A stretch of DNA of 8,207 nt, from contig JAISKU010000005.1 of assembly GCA_031261245.1 (NCBI GenBank), forward strand, positions 1 through 8,207, in the 5' to 3' direction. The notes under the pieces are model-generated. The model ran no database searches. It saw nothing but the letters and a program-made list of their open reading frames with translations, and was not told where the DNA came from. Position numbers and translations under genes: made by a program. Below are positions 6,335 to 8,207 of this stretch, one piece after another; the stretch's first letter is position 1; each line of letters begins with the position of its first letter. Source of the stretch: Oscillospiraceae bacterium (GTDB lineage Bacteria > Bacillota > Clostridia > Oscillospirales > Oscillospiraceae).

Positions 6335-7915
6335 TTATTTTATCTCAATCGTCCAGTCGGCTATGTTGCAAAAAACACCCGTCTGCGACGGCTCAAGCCC
6401 CGCTATCTCGTTCCTGCCGCTGTACACGGCGTACTGCCTGTACGCAATCGGGATAAACGGCCGCTCGTCCCGTATCCTCTCGCACAGCTCCCGCGCCGCG
6501 CCACGCTCCGCGAAGTCGCCCCGCGCCGCGAGGAACGCGCCGAGCAGCGCGTCGTACTCCTCCCCGCCGACGTTCCCGTAATTGAGCGCGCCGCCGGTGC
6601 CGACAAGCGCCGACAGGTCAAAATCCGCCGGAAGCCGCGTCTCGCCGTAGTACATGTCAAAATCCCCGGCCTCAAGCGCCTGCTTGAACTCCTCGAACGG
6701 CAGCTCGCGCAGCGTGATGTTCAGCCCGACCCGCCGCAGCGCGTCGGAGACCGACTTCGCCGCCGCGAGGCGCGCGTCGTTCCCCGCGCCCACGATAAAA
6801 TCGAGCGAAAACGGCGTCATCACCCCGTCCACCGGGTACTCGAGGTACGTGTCGCTGTCCGCGTCCGTCATGCCGATAGCGCCCAAAAGCGCGGACAGCC
6901 CGGCGGAGCTCCCCGTCCCCTCCCACGTGCTCTCGTAGAGCCTGTAGAACGGCGGCAGCGCGAGCCTCGACGCCGCGCCGCGCGTCCCGAGACAGCTTTG
7001 CACAATCGCCTCGCGATCCGCCGCCGCCTCCACCGCCGCGCGGAATCTCACGTCGTCCACGGCCGCCGCCCTCGGGTTGAACCCGATGAACTGCAAAACC
7101 GTCGTGTAGTAATATCTCGCCTCGTGATCCCGCCGCGCGGAGCTCACGGGCGCGCTCGAATTCTCCGCGATCAAATCAATCCGCTGCTCCGTAAAATACT
7201 CGCCGAGCTGCGCGTCGGCGCAGGACACGAGGTATATCGCGTCGATGGGCAGCCGCGCCGCGTCGCGGTGGTACGTGTTCTTCACGAGTCTCGCCTCGCC
7301 GTCCCCCGCGTACTTGTACGGCCCGCACCCGCGCGGCACAGTCCCGGAGGCGCCGTCCTTGATTATCGGAATATCCAAAAGCGCCGGAAGCCTCGCGTTC
7401 GGTATCTCCATCTCCACCCTCACCGTCCGCGGCCCTATCACCTCCGCGGATACGACGTTTTTCAGCCTCCCGCCGTACCTCGCGCCCGCCTTCGCCTGTT
7501 CTATCGAGTACACCACGTCATACGGCGACAGCTCGTCCCCGTCGGACATGTACACGCCCGCGACGAACGTGAAATCATACGTCAAAAAGTCCGCCGACTC
7601 AAAGCTCTCGCACAGCACGTTGCGGTACGTAAAATCGGCGTTCAGCGCGAAAAGCCCCTCATAGCACAGCGTGGAGAGCGCCATGTTGTCCGCGTCCTCC
7701 CCCGTCAGCGGATTGAGCGTCGAGGCCGGGTTGAATCTAAGCGAAAATCTCCCGTCGCCCGACGGCACGGCCGGCGGCACCGATATAATCGGCGGCGGAG
7801 AGTCCGCAGGCGGCGCGGCGGACGGCGCGGACGGCGCTCCGTCCTCCCCGCCTCCCGCTCCCGCGCACGAGGTCAAAAGCAGCAGCGCAACAAGCGCGCA
7901 GATCGTTTTACGCAT
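6335..7915 (-). CDS. ABC transporter substrate-binding lipoprotein, oligopeptide type (SBP_bac_5)
   Basis: A 526-residue extracytoplasmic binding protein of the OppA/DppA family, which usually captures peptides (some members bind nickel or sugars) for an ABC importer. It starts with MRKTICALVALLLLTSC: a charged n-region, a hydrophobic core and a lipobox LTSC, giving lipidated Cys17 on the outer face of the membrane. A Gly/Ala/Ser/Pro-rich tether runs to about 48. The family pattern follows: FNPASTLNPLTGED, then YMSDGDELSPYDVVYSIEQA at about 126-145 (the usual DG.xLtaeDVvyS signature) and GCGPYKYAGDG near 196-206. The ATG at 7915 lies within the end of secA, an ATGCGTAA overlap of 8 bp, and the Shine-Dalgarno is weak, suggesting translation coupled to secA. 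No permease or ATPase gene lies beside it here, so it is an orphan in this window. Ligand unknown. Confidence 0.9.
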   Translation of the reverse strand: MRKTICALVALLLLTSCAGAGGGEDGAPSAPSAAPPADSPPPIISVPPAVPSGDGRFSLRFNPASTLNPLTGEDADNMALSTLCYEGLFALNADFTYRNVLCESFESADFLTYDFTFVAGVYMSDGDELSPYDVVYSIEQAKAGARYGGRLKNVVSAEVIGPRTVRVEMEIPNARLPALLDIPIIKDGASGTVPRGCGPYKYAGDGEARLVKNTYHRDAARLPIDAIYLVSCADAQLGEYFTEQRIDLIAENSSAPVSSARRDHEARYYYTTVLQFIGFNPRAAAVDDVRFRAAVEAAADREAIVQSCLGTRGAASRLALPPFYRLYESTWEGTGSSAGLSALLGAIGMTDADSDTYLEYPVDGVMTPFSLDFIVGAGNDARLAAAKSVSDALRRVGLNITLRELPFEEFKQALEAGDFDMYYGETRLPADFDLSALVGTGGALNYGNVGGEEYDALLGAFLAARGDFAERGAARELCERIRDERPFIPIAYRQYAVYSGRNEIAGLEPSQTGVFCNIADWTIEIK

Positions 7916-8207
7916 CGCGCCCGTGGCAGTTTTTGTATTTCACCGGCGTCCCGTCGGCCTTCCGCTTCCCGCACGGGCACGGGTCGTTGCGCCCTATTTT
8001 CACGCCCGCCTTGACGGGCTGCTTCTTCACGGAGTCGTCGCCGCCGACGTTCGCGGCCTGCTCCCTCGCGTTCTTCACCACGCCGCGCCGCGACACCTGC
8101 TGCTGCGCCTGTATGCGCACGGTGAATATCCGCCGCACGACCTCTTCCTTTATCCCCTCTATCATCTGCTCAAACATGTCAAAGCCGTCGTGCTTGTACG
8201 CGTCCAC
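7908..8207 (-). CDS. secA: Preprotein translocase ATPase SecA, C-terminal end (5' part outside the window)
   Basis: The last 99 residues of SecA, the ATPase that drives secreted proteins through SecYEG. The start lies beyond the right edge; the frame is open to base 8207, and the first codon in view, GTG, is internal. The visible part opens with the end of the helical scaffold region (YKHDGFDMFEQMIEGIKEEV), then a polar linker, then the SEC-C zinc tail starting GRNDPCPCG. The zinc ligands would be Cys77, Cys79, Cys94 and His95 of the visible fragment. This tail normally binds zinc and, in many bacteria, SecB or ribosomes. The Cys79 to Cys94 spacing is 14 residues instead of the usual 8, due to an insertion around KRKADGTPV. 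The stop overlaps the next gene's start by 8 bp. Confidence 0.93.
   Translation of the reverse strand: MDAYKHDGFDMFEQMIEGIKEEVVRRIFTVRIQAQQQVSRRGVVKNAREQAANVGGDDSVKKQPVKAGVKIGRNDPCPCGKRKADGTPVKYKNCHGRDA

Noticed and set aside
3807..6581. A 924-codon open frame on the plus strand, antisense to purL and running into the binding-protein gene
   Set aside because: The product is extremely rich in Arg, His and Leu with no recognisable domain. It mirrors the GC-rich codon bias of the real gene opposite, and purL shows full family motifs. No ribosome binding site of note was seen at its start.
6998..8014. A 338-codon plus-strand open frame opposite the binding protein and the secA end
   Set aside because: Strongly Arg-rich antisense artefact of high G+C; both genes on the other strand are convincing.

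Overview
The window is about 60% G+C coding DNA with one short AT-rich break near 1790-1895. Gene content suggests an anaerobic Firmicute of the Clostridia, probably a high-GC gut lineage such as Oscillospirales. The evidence is an IreB/UPF0297 protein, a single-chain clostridial-type PurL of about 1225 residues, Gram-positive style GGAGG ribosome binding sites, a lipoprotein peptide-binding protein, and a SecA with a C-terminal zinc tail. The lineage is inferred from protein families only; no rRNA is present.

Layout: (1) 1-1777, minus strand: a two-gene signalling unit. A stand-alone V4R-domain sensor is followed 41 bp downstream by a soluble HAMP-like/PAS/GGDEF diguanylate cyclase that runs off the left edge. 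(2) 1778-1934: a divergent AT-rich promoter region, with a near-consensus promoter facing left for the V4R gene and an extended -10 promoter facing right. (3) 1935-2177, plus strand: ireB alone, closed by a bidirectional hairpin terminator at 2191-2222. (4) 2230-8207, minus strand: a tightly packed run, in transcription order secA (3' end only), an oligopeptide-type ABC substrate-binding lipoprotein, purL and cdd. Junctions are an 8-bp overlap, a 17-bp gap and a 14-bp gap, which fits one transcript ending at the shared terminator.

How the genes work together: the left unit looks like a c-di-GMP signalling module in which the V4R protein would sense a small ligand and influence the cyclase. 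The right unit combines protein export (secA), a lipoprotein normally involved in peptide uptake, de novo purine synthesis (purL) and pyrimidine salvage (cdd). The purL-cdd pairing makes nucleotide-metabolism sense. The secA and binding-protein linkage is less obvious.

I see no tRNA, rRNA, CRISPR array, transposon or phage gene. The most unusual material is the split V4R/GGDEF pair with a complete predicted zinc site, and the orphan binding protein whose start codon overlaps the secA stop. No clearly new system is demonstrated.
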